A stretch of DNA of 64,000 nucleotides. It comes from Lelliottia nimipressuralis (GTDB taxonomy: Bacteria; Pseudomonadota; Gammaproteobacteria; Enterobacterales; Enterobacteriaceae). Position 1 is the stretch's first letter, and the number at the start of each line of letters is the position of its first letter. Under the pieces are notes generated by a model, which saw only the letters and a program-made list of their open reading frames with translations, ran no database searches and was not told the DNA's origin. Positions 1 to 11,601 of this stretch are shown here, in pieces. Made by a program: the position numbers and the translations under genes. The stretch lies in the NCBI RefSeq assembly GCF_004402045.1, contig NZ_SOMG01000023.1:372001-436000 (forward strand). The letters are read 5' to 3'.

Positions 1-1
1 T

Positions 2-358
2 ACCGTTGCGATGCTTGGTGAAGAAATTTTACCGTCAATCCGTATCCAACCGGCCGGAACCTTCTATGATTATGAGGCAAAGTATCTCTCTGATGAGACG
101 CAATATTTCTGCCCTTGTGGTCTTGATGCTGAGCGTGAAGCAGATTTACAGTCCCTGGTGCTTAAAGCCTGGCATATTCTGGGTTGCCGCGGCTGGGGAC
201 GCATCGATGTGATGCAAGACAGTGATGGACAATTTTATTTGCTGGAAGCGAATACATCGCCGGGAATGACCAGCCACAGCCTTGTGCCGATGGCCGCACG
301 TCAGGCGGGGATGAGTTTCTCGCAGTTAGTCGTACGCATTCTGGATCAGGCGGGCTGA
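2..358 (+). CDS. ddlB: D-alanine--D-alanine ligase B, C-terminal part
   Basis: The last 118 codons of a D-Ala-D-Ala ligase, truncated by the left edge of the window. The enzyme joins two D-alanines with ATP in the cytoplasm to make the dipeptide end of the peptidoglycan precursor. The visible part is the end of the ATP-grasp catalytic domain, including GWGRIDVM and the [14 protein letters not shown] motif, whose Glu and Asn bind the active-site magnesium ions. The stop is one base before the ftsQ start codon, as in the conserved division and cell-wall cluster. In E. coli the promoters for ftsQAZ lie inside ddlB; I could not assign them here. Confidence 0.95.
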   Translation, partial: TVAMLGEEILPSIRIQPAGTFYDYEAKYLSDETQYFCPCGLDAEREADLQSLVLKAWHILGCRGWGRIDVMQDSDGQFYLLEANTSPGMTSHSLVPMAARQAGMSFSQLVVRILDQAG

Positions 359-359
359 T

Positions 360-1202
360 ATGTCTCAGGCTGCATTGAACACGCGCAACCGCGATGACGA
401 GGAAGATTACGCTTCTTCGCGCCGGAGTAATGGAACGCGTCTTGCAGGCATTATTTTCCTGCTCGGGGTGCTGTGCACCGTGTTTATCAGCGGCTGGATG
501 GTGCTGGGCTGGATGGAAGATGCGCAGCGGTTGCCACTTTCTAAGCTGGTTGTTACCGGTGAGCGCCACTACACGCGTAACGATGATATTCGCCAGTCAA
601 TTCTGGCGCTGGGATCGCCTGGCACCTTTATGACTCAGGACGTCAATATTATCCAGAGCCAGATTGAACGTCTGCCATGGATAAAACAGGCGAGTGTAAG
701 AAAGCAATGGCCTGATGAATTGAAGATTCATCTGGTTGAATATGTGCCCATTGCGCGTTGGAATGATCAGCACATGGTTGACGTAGACGGAAATTCCTTC
801 AGCGTCCCGGCCGATCGTGTCAACAAGCAAAATTTACCGATGTTGTATGGCCCTGAAGGCAGCGAAAATGAAGTATTACAGGGTTTTCGCGAAATGGGTC
901 AGGTGCTGGCGAAGGACAGGTTTACGTTAAAAGATGCTGCAATGACGGCGCGCCGTTCCTGGCAGTTGACGTTAACGAACGGCATTAAGCTCAACCTGGG
1001 TCGCGGGGACACAATGAAGCGTCTGGCGCGTTTTGTAGAACTTTACCCGGTTTTACAGCAGCAGGCGCAGACGGACGGCAAACGGATAAGCTACGTTGAT
1101 TTGCGCTATGACTCAGGCGCAGCAGTCGGTTGGGTACCGGCTCCGGTCGAGGAACCTAATCAGCAACAGAATCAGGCACAGGTACAGGCAGAACAACAAT
1201 GA
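360..1202 (+). CDS. ftsQ: Cell division protein FtsQ
   Basis: Bitopic inner-membrane divisome protein that links early cytoplasmic components to FtsB/FtsL and the septal synthase FtsWI. At 280 residues it is slightly longer than the E. coli protein (276). It has a short charged cytoplasmic tail, one membrane helix at about residues 28-49 ([20 protein letters not shown]), then the POTRA domain beginning [13 protein letters not shown] and the beta domain. The C-terminal tail is Gln-rich. The start ATG follows the ddlB stop by one base, and the stop overlaps the ftsA start (ATGA), which indicates translational coupling. Confidence 0.96.
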   Translation: MSQAALNTRNRDDEEDYASSRRSNGTRLAGIIFLLGVLCTVFISGWMVLGWMEDAQRLPLSKLVVTGERHYTRNDDIRQSILALGSPGTFMTQDVNIIQSQIERLPWIKQASVRKQWPDELKIHLVEYVPIARWNDQHMVDVDGNSFSVPADRVNKQNLPMLYGPEGSENEVLQGFREMGQVLAKDRFTLKDAAMTARRSWQLTLTNGIKLNLGRGDTMKRLARFVELYPVLQQQAQTDGKRISYVDLRYDSGAAVGWVPAPVEEPNQQQNQAQVQAEQQ

Positions 1203-2455
1203 TCAAGGCGACGGACAGAAAACTGGTAGTTGGACTGGAGATTGGCACCGCGAAGGTTGCCGCTTTAGTAGGGGAAGTTCTGCCCGACGGTATGGTCAAT
1301 ATCATTGGCGTAGGCAGTTGCCCGTCACGTGGTATGGATAAAGGTGGGGTAAACGATCTTGAATCGGTAGTGAAATGCGTCCAGCGCGCTATCGATCAGG
1401 CTGAATTGATGGCAGATTGCCAGATTTCTTCTGTCTATCTAGCCCTTTCTGGAAAGCATATTAGCTGCCAGAACGAAATCGGTATGGTGCCGATTTCCGA
1501 AGAAGAAGTGACGCAGGAAGACGTCGAAAACGTTGTGCATACGGCGAAGTCCGTGCGTGTCCGCGATGAGCATCGCGTGCTGCATGTGATCCCGCAGGAA
1601 TATGCGATTGACTACCAGGAAGGGATTAAGAACCCGGTCGGTCTTTCCGGCGTACGTATGCAGGCAAAAGTGCACCTGATCACATGTCACAACGATATGG
1701 CGAAGAACATTGTAAAAGCCGTTGAACGTTGTGGCCTGAAAGTTGACCAACTTATTTTCGCCGGTCTGGCGGCAAGTTATTCCGTGCTGACCGAAGACGA
1801 ACGTGAACTGGGTGTCTGTGTGGTCGATATTGGTGGTGGTACAATGGACATGGCCGTATATACCGGCGGTGCTCTGCGCCACACCAAAGTGATCCCTTAT
1901 GCAGGGAACGTTGTGACCAGCGATATCGCTTACGCTTTTGGTACGCCACCGAGCGATGCAGAAGCGATTAAAGTGCGCCACGGCTGTGCGCTGGGTTCTA
2001 TCGTCGGCAAAGATGAGAGCGTTGAAGTGCCAAGTGTCGGTGGTCGTCCACCGCGTAGCCTGCAGCGCCAGACGTTGGCAGAGGTGATTGAGCCTCGCTA
2101 TACCGAGCTGCTCAACCTGGTCAACGAAGAGATTTTACAGTTACAGGAACAGCTTCGTCAGCAGGGTGTTAAACATCATCTTGCGGCGGGGATTGTATTA
2201 ACCGGCGGTGCAGCGCAAATTGAAGGTCTTGCGGCCTGTGCACAGCGCGTGTTCCATACGCAAGTGCGTATTGGTGCGCCGCTGAATATCACCGGTTTAA
2301 CGGATTATGCTCAGGAGCCGTATTATTCAACGGCTGTGGGCCTGCTCCACTACGGGAAGGAATCTCATCTCAGTGGTGAAGCAGAAGTGGAAAAACGCGT
2401 CTCAGTGGGGTCGTGGGTCAAACGACTGAACAACTGGTTGCGAAAAGAGTTTTAA
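1199..2455 (+). CDS. ftsA: Cell division protein FtsA
   Basis: Actin-like ATPase that tethers FtsZ filaments to the inner membrane and recruits later division proteins. It has 418 residues (E. coli 420). Visible motifs are the first phosphate loop [10 protein letters not shown] (about residues 11-20), the second phosphate loop [13 protein letters not shown] (about 207-219), the adenosine motif [12 protein letters not shown], and a C-terminal amphipathic membrane-targeting helix ending [15 protein letters not shown]. Its ATG overlaps the ftsQ stop. The 63-base gap to ftsZ contains a hairpin. Confidence 0.97.
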   Translation: MIKATDRKLVVGLEIGTAKVAALVGEVLPDGMVNIIGVGSCPSRGMDKGGVNDLESVVKCVQRAIDQAELMADCQISSVYLALSGKHISCQNEIGMVPISEEEVTQEDVENVVHTAKSVRVRDEHRVLHVIPQEYAIDYQEGIKNPVGLSGVRMQAKVHLITCHNDMAKNIVKAVERCGLKVDQLIFAGLAASYSVLTEDERELGVCVVDIGGGTMDMAVYTGGALRHTKVIPYAGNVVTSDIAYAFGTPPSDAEAIKVRHGCALGSIVGKDESVEVPSVGGRPPRSLQRQTLAEVIEPRYTELLNLVNEEILQLQEQLRQQGVKHHLAAGIVLTGGAAQIEGLAACAQRVFHTQVRIGAPLNITGLTDYAQEPYYSTAVGLLHYGKESHLSGEAEVEKRVSVGSWVKRLNNWLRKEF

Positions 2456-2464
2456 TTTTTTTAA

Positions 2465-2489
2465 GAGACCGGAGAGAATTAGCGGTCTC
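2465..2489 (+). other. Hairpin between ftsA and ftsZ
   Basis: GAGACCG (2465-2471) pairs with CGGTCTC (2483-2489) around an 11-base loop, just after the ftsA stop and upstream of the ftsZ ribosome-binding site (GGAGAG). A run of seven T precedes it and none follows, so it does not look like a rightward terminator. It may stabilise or process the ftsZ message; this is inference. Confidence 0.5.
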
Positions 2490-2518
2490 GGGCGACAGGC
2501 ACAACGGAGAGAGAAATT

Positions 2519-3670
2519 ATGTTTGAACCTATGGAACTGACCAACGACGCGGTGATTAAAGTCATCGGCGTCGGTGGCGGCGGCGGTAACGCCGTAGAGC
2601 ATATGGTGCGTGAACGCATCGAAGGTGTTGAATTCTTTGCAGTTAACACCGATGCGCAGGCACTGCGTAAGACGGCTGTAGGCCAGACTATCCAGATCGG
2701 CGGTGGTATCACCAAAGGGCTGGGAGCCGGGGCTAACCCGGAAGTGGGTCGCAACGCGGCTGAAGAAGATCGTGAAGCGCTGCGCGCTGCGCTGGAAGGT
2801 GCGGACATGGTCTTCATCGCAGCAGGTATGGGTGGCGGTACGGGTACCGGCGCTGCACCTGTTGTGGCTGAAGTGGCTAAAGATTTAGGTATCCTGACCG
2901 TTGCTGTCGTGACCAAGCCTTTCAATTTTGAAGGCAAGAAGCGTATGGCCTTCGCGGAGCAGGGTATCACCGAGCTGTCCAAGCATGTGGACTCGCTGAT
3001 TACCATCCCGAACGACAAGCTGTTGAAAGTTCTGGGTCGCGGTATCTCTCTGCTGGACGCGTTCGGTGCAGCAAACGACGTGCTGAAAGGCGCGGTGCAG
3101 GGTATCGCTGAACTGATTACCCGTCCTGGCCTGATGAACGTTGACTTTGCAGACGTTCGCACCGTGATGTCCGAAATGGGCTACGCGATGATGGGCTCTG
3201 GTGTGGCGAGCGGTGAAGACCGTGCAGAAGAAGCGGCTGAAATGGCTATCTCTTCTCCACTGCTGGAAGATATCGATCTGTCTGGTGCGCGCGGCGTGCT
3301 GGTCAACATTACCGCTGGCTTTGATCTGCGTCTGGATGAGTTCGAAACCGTGGGTAATACCATCCGTGCGTTCGCCTCTGACAACGCTACCGTGGTAATC
3401 GGTACTTCTCTTGACCCTGAAATGAACGACGAACTGCGTGTGACTGTTGTTGCGACCGGTATCGGCATGGACAAACGTCCTGAGATCACTCTGGTGACCA
3501 ACAAACAGACTCAGCAACCGGTAATGGATCGTTACCAGCAGCACGGTATGTCTCCTCTGACTCAGGAGCAGAAACCGGCCGCGAAAGTGGTGAATGACCC
3601 AACGCCGCAAACGGCAAAAGAGCCAGATTATCTGGATATCCCGGCGTTCCTGCGTAAGCAAGCTGACTAA
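2519..3670 (+). CDS. ftsZ: Cell division GTPase FtsZ
   Basis: Tubulin-like GTPase that polymerises into the cytokinetic ring at midcell. It has 383 residues, the usual length. It shows the N-terminal GVGGGGGNAV nucleotide-binding loop, the tubulin signature GGGTGTG (about residues 106-112), and the conserved C-terminal tail DYLDIPAFLRKQAD that binds FtsA, ZipA and ZapD. The partner gene zapD is about 5 kb away in the same window. An AACGGAGAGAG ribosome-binding region precedes the ATG. Confidence 0.98.
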   Translation: MFEPMELTNDAVIKVIGVGGGGGNAVEHMVRERIEGVEFFAVNTDAQALRKTAVGQTIQIGGGITKGLGAGANPEVGRNAAEEDREALRAALEGADMVFIAAGMGGGTGTGAAPVVAEVAKDLGILTVAVVTKPFNFEGKKRMAFAEQGITELSKHVDSLITIPNDKLLKVLGRGISLLDAFGAANDVLKGAVQGIAELITRPGLMNVDFADVRTVMSEMGYAMMGSGVASGEDRAEEAAEMAISSPLLEDIDLSGARGVLVNITAGFDLRLDEFETVGNTIRAFASDNATVVIGTSLDPEMNDELRVTVVATGIGMDKRPEITLVTNKQTQQPVMDRYQQHGMSPLTQEQKPAAKVVNDPTPQTAKEPDYLDIPAFLRKQAD

Positions 3671-3750
3671 GAATTGGCTGGAATTTGGGGATTTGCGCTC
3701 TTTGTGCTAAACTGGCCCACCGTTAGTGATATACACTCTCGGTTGGATAG

Positions 3751-4689
<939 letters not shown>

Positions 4690-4714
4690 CGGTTCACTCC
4701 GTTTCGTAAAAAAT

Positions 4715-4769
4715 CGACTGGTTAACCTGGTACTCTCTCCGACCAGGGAGACCAGTCGTTTTTATTTTT
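4715..4769 (+). terminator. Intrinsic terminator after lpxC
   Basis: CGACTGGT (4715-4722) pairs with ACCAGTCG (4751-4758) and is followed directly by TTTTTATTTTTA. The intervening arm contains a second pair, CCTGGT/ACCAGG. It should end transcripts of the division cluster. Confidence 0.85.
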
Positions 4770-4967
4770 ACCCTTCTTTGTTTGCCCCAGCGTTATCTCT
4801 TGTTTGTCTTGCACAGAAAATGTGTGCGTTAGCTGCATTCTTGACCGTTTTTCCCCGCGGCAACACTTCATTCCTGCTGATGTGTATTGGCTTTAGTGGT
4901 AATATCTGGGCGCTTAAAAGAATAACTGAATTCAGCCTGTACCAGGCTGGCTTATGTGGTGGAGCAA

Positions 4968-5471
4968 GTGAGCGGAATACTGACGCGCTGGCGACAATTT
5001 GGCAGACGTTACTTCTGGCCGCATCTCTTATTAGGGATGGTCGCGGCGAGTTTCGGCTTGCCTGCGCTCAGCAACAGTGCCGAAGCGGCGACACCGGCGA
5101 AGACCTCCACAACCAAACACGATCTCAACACGCGGGTTAACTTTACTAACCTCGCGTGGCTTGAAGCCAATCGCCGCCCGAATTTCTCCGTTGATTACTG
5201 GCACCAGCACGCTATCCGCACGGTTATTCGCCATCTGTCATTTGCGATGGCACCGCAGGCCATGCCTGTTGCGGAAGAGACGCTGCCGGTGCAGGCGCAG
5301 CATCTTGCCCTGCTGGACACGCTCAACGCGCTGCTCACGCAGGACAGTCAGCCGCCGGTCATGGTTCGCCAGACAGCGCAACGTGCGCTTGTTCCTCCTG
5401 CCTCATTCTCTGTTTCAACATGGATTAGCCAGGCTCACGGCATTCGTGCCGGGCCTCAACGCCTCAGCTAA
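4968..5471 (+). CDS. secM: Secretion monitor SecM (arrest peptide)
   Basis: Secreted regulatory peptide that stalls its own ribosome when Sec export is slow, exposing the secA start site. A GTG start at 4968 is chosen because GGTGGAG lies just upstream and it aligns with the E. coli start; this gives 167 residues. The N-terminus carries a long signal sequence ([17 protein letters not shown] and an SNSAEA cleavage region). The arrest motif FxxxxWIxxxxGIRAGP spans residues 147-163, four residues before the C-terminus, with every key position intact. The linker before the motif differs from what I recall of E. coli and looks shortened. It lies directly upstream of secA. Confidence 0.95.
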   Translation: MSGILTRWRQFGRRYFWPHLLLGMVAASFGLPALSNSAEAATPAKTSTTKHDLNTRVNFTNLAWLEANRRPNFSVDYWHQHAIRTVIRHLSFAMAPQAMPVAEETLPVQAQHLALLDTLNALLTQDSQPPVMVRQTAQRALVPPASFSVSTWISQAHGIRAGPQRLS

Positions 5472-5530
5472 ATTAACTTTTTTCAATACCTTAATTTATC
5501 TGCCCACGATGGGGCGTTTGAGAATTTATT

Positions 5531-8236
5531 ATGCTAATCAAATTATTAACCAAAGTTTTTGGTAGTCGTAACGATCGTACCCTGCGCCGTATGCGTAAAG
5601 CCGTCACCGTCATCAATGGTATGGAACCGGCGATGGAACAGCTCTCTGATGACGAGCTGAAGGCCAAGACGGGCGAATTCCGTGCTCGCCTGGAAAAAGG
5701 TGAAACCTTAGAAAGCCTGATCCCTGAAGCATTCGCCGTGGTGCGTGAAGCGAGTAAGCGCGTATTCGGCATGCGTCACTTCGACGTTCAGCTGCTGGGT
5801 GGTATGGTGCTCAACGAGCGCTGCATCGCGGAAATGCGTACCGGTGAAGGTAAAACCCTGACTGCAACGCTACCGGCATACCTGAACGCCCTGACCGGTA
5901 AAGGCGTTCACGTGGTTACCGTCAACGACTATCTGGCACAGCGTGACGCCGAAAACAACCGTCCACTGTTCGAATTCCTGGGGATGACCGTGGGCATCAA
6001 CATGTCCGGTCTGCCTGCGCCAGCCAAACGTGACGCGTATAACGCGGATATCACCTACGGCACTAACAACGAATACGGCTTCGACTACCTGCGTGACAAC
6101 ATGGCGTTCAGCCCTGAAGAGCGTGTACAGCGTAAACTGCACTATGCGCTGGTGGATGAGGTGGACTCCATCCTGATCGATGAAGCACGTACTCCTCTGA
6201 TTATCTCCGGCCCTGCTGAAGACAGCTCCGAGATGTACCGCAAAGTCGACAAAATCATTCCGCACCTGCTGCGCCAGGAGAAAGAAGACTCCGACACCTT
6301 CCAGGGTGAAGGTCACTTCTCTGTAGATGAAAAAGCGCGCCAGGTGAACCTGACTGAACGCGGTCTGGTTCAGATTGAAGAACTGCTGGTTGCTCAGGGC
6401 ATCATGGAAGAAGGCGAGTCTCTGTACTCTCCGAGCAACATCATGCTGATGCACCACGTGACCGCTGCGCTGCGTGCTCATGCGCTGTTCACCCGTGATG
6501 TCGATTACATTGTGAAAGACGGCGAAGTGATCATCGTCGATGAACACACCGGCCGTACCATGCAGGGACGTCGCTGGTCTGATGGTCTGCACCAGGCGGT
6601 TGAAGCCAAAGAAGGCGTTGATATTCAAAACGAAAACCAGACGCTGGCGTCTATCACCTTCCAGAACTACTTCCGTCTGTACGAGAAGCTGGCGGGTATG
6701 ACCGGTACGGCAGATACCGAAGCGTTTGAATTCAGCTCCATCTACAAGCTGGATACCGTGGTCGTTCCAACCAACCGTCCGATGATCCGTAAGGATATGC
6801 CGGATCTGGTGTACATGACCGAAGCGGAAAAAATTCAGGCGATCATCGAAGATATCCGCGAACGTACTGCGAACGGCCAGCCGGTGCTGGTGGGGACGAT
6901 CTCCATCGAGAAATCCGAAGTGGTTTCTAACGAGCTGACCAAAGCGGGTATCAAACACAACGTTCTGAACGCCAAATTCCACGCCAAAGAAGCGGACATT
7001 GTTGCGCAGGCAGGTTATCCGGGTGCCGTGACCATCGCCACCAACATGGCGGGTCGTGGTACCGATATTATGCTGGGTGGTAGCTGGCAGGCCGAAGTGG
7101 CAGAGCTGGAAAACCCAACCCCGGAACAGATTGCACAGATCAAAGCGGACTGGCAGGTTCGTCACGATGCGGTACTGGCGTCGGGCGGTCTGCACATCAT
7201 TGGTACCGAGCGCCACGAATCTCGTCGTATTGATAACCAGCTGCGCGGTCGTGCGGGTCGTCAGGGTGATGCTGGTTCCTCCCGCTTCTACCTGTCGATG
7301 GAAGATGCGCTGATGCGTATTTTCGCCTCCGACCGTGTATCAGGCATGATGCGTAAGCTGGGGATGAAACCAGGCGAAGCCATTGAACACCCGTGGGTCA
7401 CCAAAGCGATCGCTAACGCACAGCGTAAAGTGGAAAGCCGCAACTTTGATATTCGTAAGCAGCTGCTGGAATATGATGATGTGGCTAACGATCAGCGCCG
7501 CGCAATTTACACCCAGCGTAATGAACTGCTGGATGTGTCCGACGTAAGCGAAACCATCAACAGCATCCGCGAAGATGTGTTTAAAGCGACAATTGACGCG
7601 CATATTCCTCCTCAGTCTCTGGAAGAAATGTGGGATATCGAAGGTCTGCAGGAACGTCTGAAAAATGACTTCGACCTTGAGCTGCCAATCAAAGAGTGGC
7701 TGGATAAAGAGCCTGAGCTGCACGAAGAAACTCTGCGCGAACGTATCTTTGAAAACGCTCTTGAAGTTTATAAGCGTAAAGAAGAGGTCGTTGGCGCTGA
7801 GATGATGCGTCACTTCGAAAAAGGCGTGATGCTGCAGACGCTGGATTCCCTGTGGAAAGAGCACCTGGCGGCGATGGACTACCTGCGTCAGGGGATCCAC
7901 CTGCGTGGCTATGCGCAGAAAGATCCGAAGCAGGAATACAAGCGTGAATCCTTCTCCATGTTTGCTGCTATGCTGGAGTCGCTGAAATATGAAGTGATCA
8001 GCACCCTGAGCAAAGTTCAGGTGCGTATGCCGGAAGAAGTGGAAGAGATGGAGCAGCAGCGTCGTGAAGAGGCTGAGCGTCTGGCGCAAATGCAACAGCT
8101 GAGCCACCAGACTGACGACATCGAAGCCGCAGCGGCGATCGCCGCACAGACCGGCGATCGTAAAGTAGGGCGTAACGATCCGTGCCCATGCGGTTCCGGT
8201 AAAAAATATAAGGCGTGCCACGGCCGTCTGAGCTAA
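5531..8236 (+). CDS. secA: Preprotein translocase ATPase SecA
   Basis: Motor ATPase that pushes unfolded preproteins through SecYEG. It has 901 residues, as in E. coli. Motifs in order: Walker A MRTGEGKT (about 102-109), the [13 protein letters not shown]alker B region (about 209-221), the helicase-like [20 protein letters not shown] segment of the second nucleotide-binding fold, and the C-terminal zinc finger [14 protein letters not shown] that binds SecB. Expression should be controlled by SecM stalling: the secM stop lies 59 bases upstream and the spacer can pair to hide the start region. It is followed by an intrinsic terminator. Confidence 0.98.
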   Translation: MLIKLLTKVFGSRNDRTLRRMRKAVTVINGMEPAMEQLSDDELKAKTGEFRARLEKGETLESLIPEAFAVVREASKRVFGMRHFDVQLLGGMVLNERCIAEMRTGEGKTLTATLPAYLNALTGKGVHVVTVNDYLAQRDAENNRPLFEFLGMTVGINMSGLPAPAKRDAYNADITYGTNNEYGFDYLRDNMAFSPEERVQRKLHYALVDEVDSILIDEARTPLIISGPAEDSSEMYRKVDKIIPHLLRQEKEDSDTFQGEGHFSVDEKARQVNLTERGLVQIEELLVAQGIMEEGESLYSPSNIMLMHHVTAALRAHALFTRDVDYIVKDGEVIIVDEHTGRTMQGRRWSDGLHQAVEAKEGVDIQNENQTLASITFQNYFRLYEKLAGMTGTADTEAFEFSSIYKLDTVVVPTNRPMIRKDMPDLVYMTEAEKIQAIIEDIRERTANGQPVLVGTISIEKSEVVSNELTKAGIKHNVLNAKFHAKEADIVAQAGYPGAVTIATNMAGRGTDIMLGGSWQAEVAELENPTPEQIAQIKADWQVRHDAVLASGGLHIIGTERHESRRIDNQLRGRAGRQGDAGSSRFYLSMEDALMRIFASDRVSGMMRKLGMKPGEAIEHPWVTKAIANAQRKVESRNFDIRKQLLEYDDVANDQRRAIYTQRNELLDVSDVSETINSIREDVFKATIDAHIPPQSLEEMWDIEGLQERLKNDFDLELPIKEWLDKEPELHEETLRERIFENALEVYKRKEEVVGAEMMRHFEKGVMLQTLDSLWKEHLAAMDYLRQGIHLRGYAQKDPKQEYKRESFSMFAAMLESLKYEVISTLSKVQVRMPEEVEEMEQQRREEAERLAQMQQLSHQTDDIEAAAAIAAQTGDRKVGRNDPCPCGSGKKYKACHGRLS

Positions 8237-8251
8237 GACGTTAACAAATCG

Positions 8252-8279
8252 AAAAGGCGCAGAAATCTGCGCCTTTTTT
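8252..8279 (+). terminator. Intrinsic terminator after secA
   Basis: AAAGGCGCAGA (8253-8263) pairs with TCTGCGCCTTT (8266-8276) and is followed by further T residues. mutT starts 15 bases later, so mutT is reached by readthrough or has its own promoter. Confidence 0.85.
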
Positions 8280-8293
8280 ATGGACGTGACAAT

Positions 8294-8686
8294 ATGAAAA
8301 TACTGCAAATTGCCGTCGGGATTATTCGCAACCCGCAAAACCAAATCTTCATTACCCAGCGCGCCGCTGACGCCCATATGGCGAACAAATGGGAGTTTCC
8401 TGGCGGAAAGATCGAGTCAGGTGAAACGCCGGAAGAGGCGCTGGTTCGTGAACTTCAGGAAGAGGTAGGAATTACCCCGCTTGGTGCAACGCTATTTGAT
8501 AAGCTCGAATACCAGTTTCCGGACAGGCACATCACGCTGTGGTTCTGGCTGGTAGAAAACTGGGAAGGCGAACCCTGGGGAAAAGAGGGACAACCGGGCA
8601 ACTGGGTTGAACTTCAGGCAGGTGATGCCGAAAAATTCCCTCCGGCCAATGAGCCTGTGATCCTGAGATTAGTCGCACAACCGTAG
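8294..8686 (+). CDS. mutT: 8-oxo-dGTP diphosphatase MutT
   Basis: Nudix hydrolase that removes mutagenic 8-oxo-dGTP from the nucleotide pool. It has 130 residues. The Nudix box (GX5EX7REUXEEXGU) is complete: G38, E44, R52, E53, E56, E57 and G59, I60. It is convergent with yacG, with a bidirectional terminator between them. Confidence 0.97.
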   Translation: MKILQIAVGIIRNPQNQIFITQRAADAHMANKWEFPGGKIESGETPEEALVRELQEEVGITPLGATLFDKLEYQFPDRHITLWFWLVENWEGEPWGKEGQPGNWVELQAGDAEKFPPANEPVILRLVAQP

Positions 8687-8716
8687 GCCTGCTAAGCGAA
8701 GCGCCAGCAGGCTTTA
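8687..8716. terminator. Bidirectional hairpin between mutT and yacG
   Basis: GCCTGCT (8687-8693) pairs with AGCAGGC (8706-8712), followed by TTTA on the plus strand. It lies between two convergent genes and could terminate both. Confidence 0.65.
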
Positions 8717-8720
8717 CAGA

Positions 8721-8915
8721 TTACTGCTGGCTCTCACTCCAGTCATCGCTATCCGAGAGATCGCCTTCGCTTGGAATGCGTTTCTCTTCCGCCGCCCATT
8801 CGCCCAGGTCAATGAGCTGACAGCGTTTGCAGCAGAACGGGCGGAACGGACTGATTTCGCCCCAGATAACGGTTTTGCCGCAGGTTGGGCAGTTTACGGT
8901 GGTGACATCAGACAT
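8721..8915 (-). CDS. yacG: DNA gyrase inhibitor YacG
   Basis: Small zinc-binding protein (64 residues) that binds GyrB and blocks DNA binding by gyrase. Four zinc cysteines C9, C12, C28 and C32 are in the expected places, with the conserved GEISPFRPF core and a C-terminal acidic region. The ATG at 8915 is preferred over an upstream in-frame GTG because AAGGAG lies five bases before it. It is the last gene of the coaE-zapD-yacG unit, starting 9 bases after zapD ends. Confidence 0.93.
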   Translation of the reverse strand: MSDVTTVNCPTCGKTVIWGEISPFRPFCCKRCQLIDLGEWAAEEKRIPSEGDLSDSDDWSESQQ

Positions 8916-8924
8916 CGGCACTCC

Positions 8925-9668
8925 TTAACAACAGGCCAGTTCAAAATCGAGACGTTCCGGCACGGTGCCATTTTCACTGTCCAGCGGCATAAAGCGAATC
9001 GCAAAGCGGCTCTTATGCCCTGAAATTTGTGGATAAAGCTGCTCGCCAAGGGACAGGTTCAGGCGCAGAAGATCGGCATCATCACCGTTGTCCTGGTAGA
9101 AACCGTTCAGGCTGGTTTGCTTGCGGAACGGCGCTGAGTTACGGATCAGATCGAGGATCAGCGACAGCGTCTGGTGCATCGGCTCCAGGCTTGCCAGCCA
9201 GCTGTTCACCTGAGCATCACGCTGAGATTGCGGCATATGCAGCCACATATGGAGCGTTGGCAGATCAAAGCTGCAGCAGCCGCCGGGAATACTCAGGCGC
9301 TGGCGCACCAGGGCGATTAAGCGGTCTTCACGTAAAAACTGCCCAACGCGTGGCGCAGCCATCAGAATGCCGCTGCTGTTTTTCAACTGCTGGCGTAGGG
9401 AGTCGATACGGCTTTGGTCGACGCCAGGCACCTCTGTCCATGCCTGTAATTTACGCTGTTGGCGCTCCAGCTCTTTCAGCAGCTCGGTGCGGACATCGCC
9501 ACGTTCAATCACATCCAGCAAATCGCCTACGTTGCGGAAGAAATGCAGTGCAGCCGCATGATCGTTCACGGGCAGATGGTGCGAAAGCTGTTGAATGAGA
9601 AATTCTATGCGCAGCCAGGTACGCATTTTTTCATTGAGTGGATGCTCAAAAAGGATGTGTGTCGACAT
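8925..9668 (-). CDS. zapD: FtsZ-bundling protein ZapD
   Basis: Cytoplasmic protein (247 residues) that binds the FtsZ C-terminal tail and cross-links protofilaments in the division ring. The sequence matches the E. coli protein (formerly YacF) along its length, including [18 protein letters not shown] and the near-terminal [15 protein letters not shown] segment. Its ATG overlaps the coaE stop (TAATG), indicating coupling. Confidence 0.95.
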   Translation of the reverse strand: MSTHILFEHPLNEKMRTWLRIEFLIQQLSHHLPVNDHAAALHFFRNVGDLLDVIERGDVRTELLKELERQQRKLQAWTEVPGVDQSRIDSLRQQLKNSSGILMAAPRVGQFLREDRLIALVRQRLSIPGGCCSFDLPTLHMWLHMPQSQRDAQVNSWLASLEPMHQTLSLILDLIRNSAPFRKQTSLNGFYQDNGDDADLLRLNLSLGEQLYPQISGHKSRFAIRFMPLDSENGTVPERLDFELACC

Positions 9669-10288
9669 TATGGTTTTTCCTGTGCAACGGCCTGCGCGGC
9701 AAACGTGAGATACTGCGCGTGCAGACGGGCAACATCCGATGCAATGGCATCTGGTGCGCCGTTATTATCAATAACATCATCCGCAACGGCAAGACGCTGA
9801 GCGCGCGTGGCCTGTGCGGCAAGAATTTTTTCAGCATGTTCGCGTGAGACATGGTCGCGCGCCACGGTTCGCTGGATTTGCGTTTCGGGCGAAACATCAA
9901 TCACCAGCACCCGATCGGCTTTACTCTGCAGCTGATTTTCTACCAACAGCGGAACGACCCACAGAACATAGGGCGAGCGGGCAGCGTTAATCTGGCGCTG
10001 AGTTTCCTGGTGAATAATGGGATGGAGCAGGGCATTAAGCCATACCTTTTCTGAAGAATCAGAAAAAATGCATTCGCGAAGCTGGCGGCGATCGAGCGTA
10101 CCGTCCGGATTGATAATGGCCTGGCCAAAATGTGCTTTTATGGCCTTTAATGCGGGTGTATTGGGCTCTACCACCTGACGGGCAATGATATCGGCATCGA
10201 TAATCGTGATGCCCAGACGAGCAAATGCGTCCGCAACGGTACTTTTTCCACTACCGATGCCGCCGGTTAATGCGACGATATACCCCAT
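9668..10288 (-). CDS. coaE: Dephospho-CoA kinase
   Basis: Last enzyme of coenzyme A synthesis: phosphorylates the 3'-hydroxyl of dephospho-CoA with ATP. It has 206 residues. The P-loop GGIGSGKST is at residues 9-17, followed by the conserved [12 protein letters not shown] segment. It is the first gene of the minus-strand coaE-zapD-yacG unit, divergent from guaC. The panBCD genes for the pantothenate part of the same pathway are at 55-57 kb. Confidence 0.97.
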   Translation of the reverse strand: MGYIVALTGGIGSGKSTVADAFARLGITIIDADIIARQVVEPNTPALKAIKAHFGQAIINPDGTLDRRQLRECIFSDSSEKVWLNALLHPIIHQETQRQINAARSPYVLWVVPLLVENQLQSKADRVLVIDVSPETQIQRTVARDHVSREHAEKILAAQATRAQRLAVADDVIDNNGAPDAIASDVARLHAQYLTFAAQAVAQEKP

Positions 10289-10432
10289 TAACTTAAATCC
10301 TGGGAATTATTCATTTTTAAAATCAGTTGCTTAAAATTCAAACATGCTACCGCAAATGTTTAGCTCTCTTTACCGGCTTTTTACCAGGTAAATTTATAGG
10401 ATTGTAGCGTAAAAAAAGAGAATTTCGCAGTC

Positions 10433-10460
10433 TTGCAGAGCAGGTATTAGTGCGTATGAT
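10433..10460 (+). promoter_or_regulatory. Candidate guaC promoter
   Basis: TTGCAG (10433-10438) and TATGAT (10455-10460) are separated by 16 bases and lie 56 bases before the guaC start. They resemble sigma-70 -35 and -10 boxes. Assigned by eye only. Confidence 0.5.
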
Positions 10461-10516
10461 AACGTCACTGGAGTTGTGCTTTTAACATATTTGCCTCTAA
10501 CCCCAGGAATCCCCAC

Positions 10517-11560
10517 ATGCGTATCGAAGAAGATCTGAAGTTAGGTTTCAAAGACGTTCTTATCCGCCCTAAACGCTCTACACTGAAAAGTCGCTCAGAC
10601 GTTGAACTCGAACGTCAATTTACCTTTAAGCATTCCGGTCAGACCTGGTCTGGCGTGCCGATCATCGCTGCCAACATGGATACTGTGGGAACCTTTGAGA
10701 TGGCAACTTCCCTGGCACAGTTCGACATTCTCACTGCCGTGCACAAACATTACAGCCCTGAAGAGTGGAATGCGTTTGTTACATCCGCATCTGCTGACGT
10801 GGTGAAGCATGTGATGGTCTCCACCGGTACCTCCGATGCGGACTTCGAGAAGACCAAACAGATCCTGAATGCTAACTCGGCACTTAACTTCATCTGTATT
10901 GATGTGGCGAATGGTTACTCCGAGCACTTCGTGCAGTTTGTCAGCAAGGCGCGTGAGGCCTGGCCGACGAAAACCATCATCGCGGGCAACGTGGTGACCG
11001 GTGAAATGTGTGAAGAGCTGATCCTGTCCGGTGCAGATATCGTGAAAGTGGGCATTGGTCCGGGTTCCGTGTGCACCACACGCGTCAAAACCGGCGTCGG
11101 TTATCCGCAGCTCTCCGCGGTTATTGAGTGTGCCGATGCGGCGCACGGGCTGGGTGGTCAGATTATCAGCGACGGCGGTTGCACCATGCCGGGCGATGTC
11201 GCAAAGGCCTTCGGCGGCGGCGCTGACTTTGTGATGCTCGGTGGTATGCTGGCAGGTCACGAAGAGAGCGGTGGTACCGTGGTTGAAGAGAACGGTGAGA
11301 AATTTATGCTGTTCTACGGAATGAGCTCTGAGTCTGCGATGACCCGCCATGTCGGTGGTGTGGCAAAATATCGTGCGGCAGAAGGCAAAACCGTGAAACT
11401 GCCCCTGCGCGGCCCGGTTGAATACACCGCGCGCGATATCCTCGGCGGCCTGCGTTCAGCCTGTACCTACGTTGGGGCATCCCGCCTGAAAGAACTCACG
11501 AAACGCACGACGTTTATCCGTGTTCAGGAACAGGAAAACCGCGTATTCAATAGCCTGTAA
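10517..11560 (+). CDS. guaC: GMP reductase
   Basis: NADPH-dependent enzyme converting GMP to IMP and ammonia in purine salvage. It has 347 residues. It is an IMPDH/GMPR-fold barrel with the catalytic cysteine loop [11 protein letters not shown] and the glycine-rich phosphate-binding stretch around [20 protein letters not shown]. It is monocistronic, divergent from coaE and convergent with hofC, with a strong hairpin after the stop. Confidence 0.97.
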   Translation: MRIEEDLKLGFKDVLIRPKRSTLKSRSDVELERQFTFKHSGQTWSGVPIIAANMDTVGTFEMATSLAQFDILTAVHKHYSPEEWNAFVTSASADVVKHVMVSTGTSDADFEKTKQILNANSALNFICIDVANGYSEHFVQFVSKAREAWPTKTIIAGNVVTGEMCEELILSGADIVKVGIGPGSVCTTRVKTGVGYPQLSAVIECADAAHGLGGQIISDGGCTMPGDVAKAFGGGADFVMLGGMLAGHEESGGTVVEENGEKFMLFYGMSSESAMTRHVGGVAKYRAAEGKTVKLPLRGPVEYTARDILGGLRSACTYVGASRLKELTKRTTFIRVQEQENRVFNSL

Positions 11561-11568
11561 TGGCTTTC

Positions 11569-11592
11569 GCTGGCGCATGCCCGTGCGCCAGC
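11569..11592. terminator. Hairpin between guaC and hofC
   Basis: GCTGGCGCA (11569-11577) and TGCGCCAGC (11584-11592) form a 9-base-pair stem with a 6-base loop between convergent genes. The T run is weak, so it is likely a bidirectional terminator or 3' stabiliser. Confidence 0.6.
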
Positions 11593-11601
11593 CCTTCAGC
11601 A

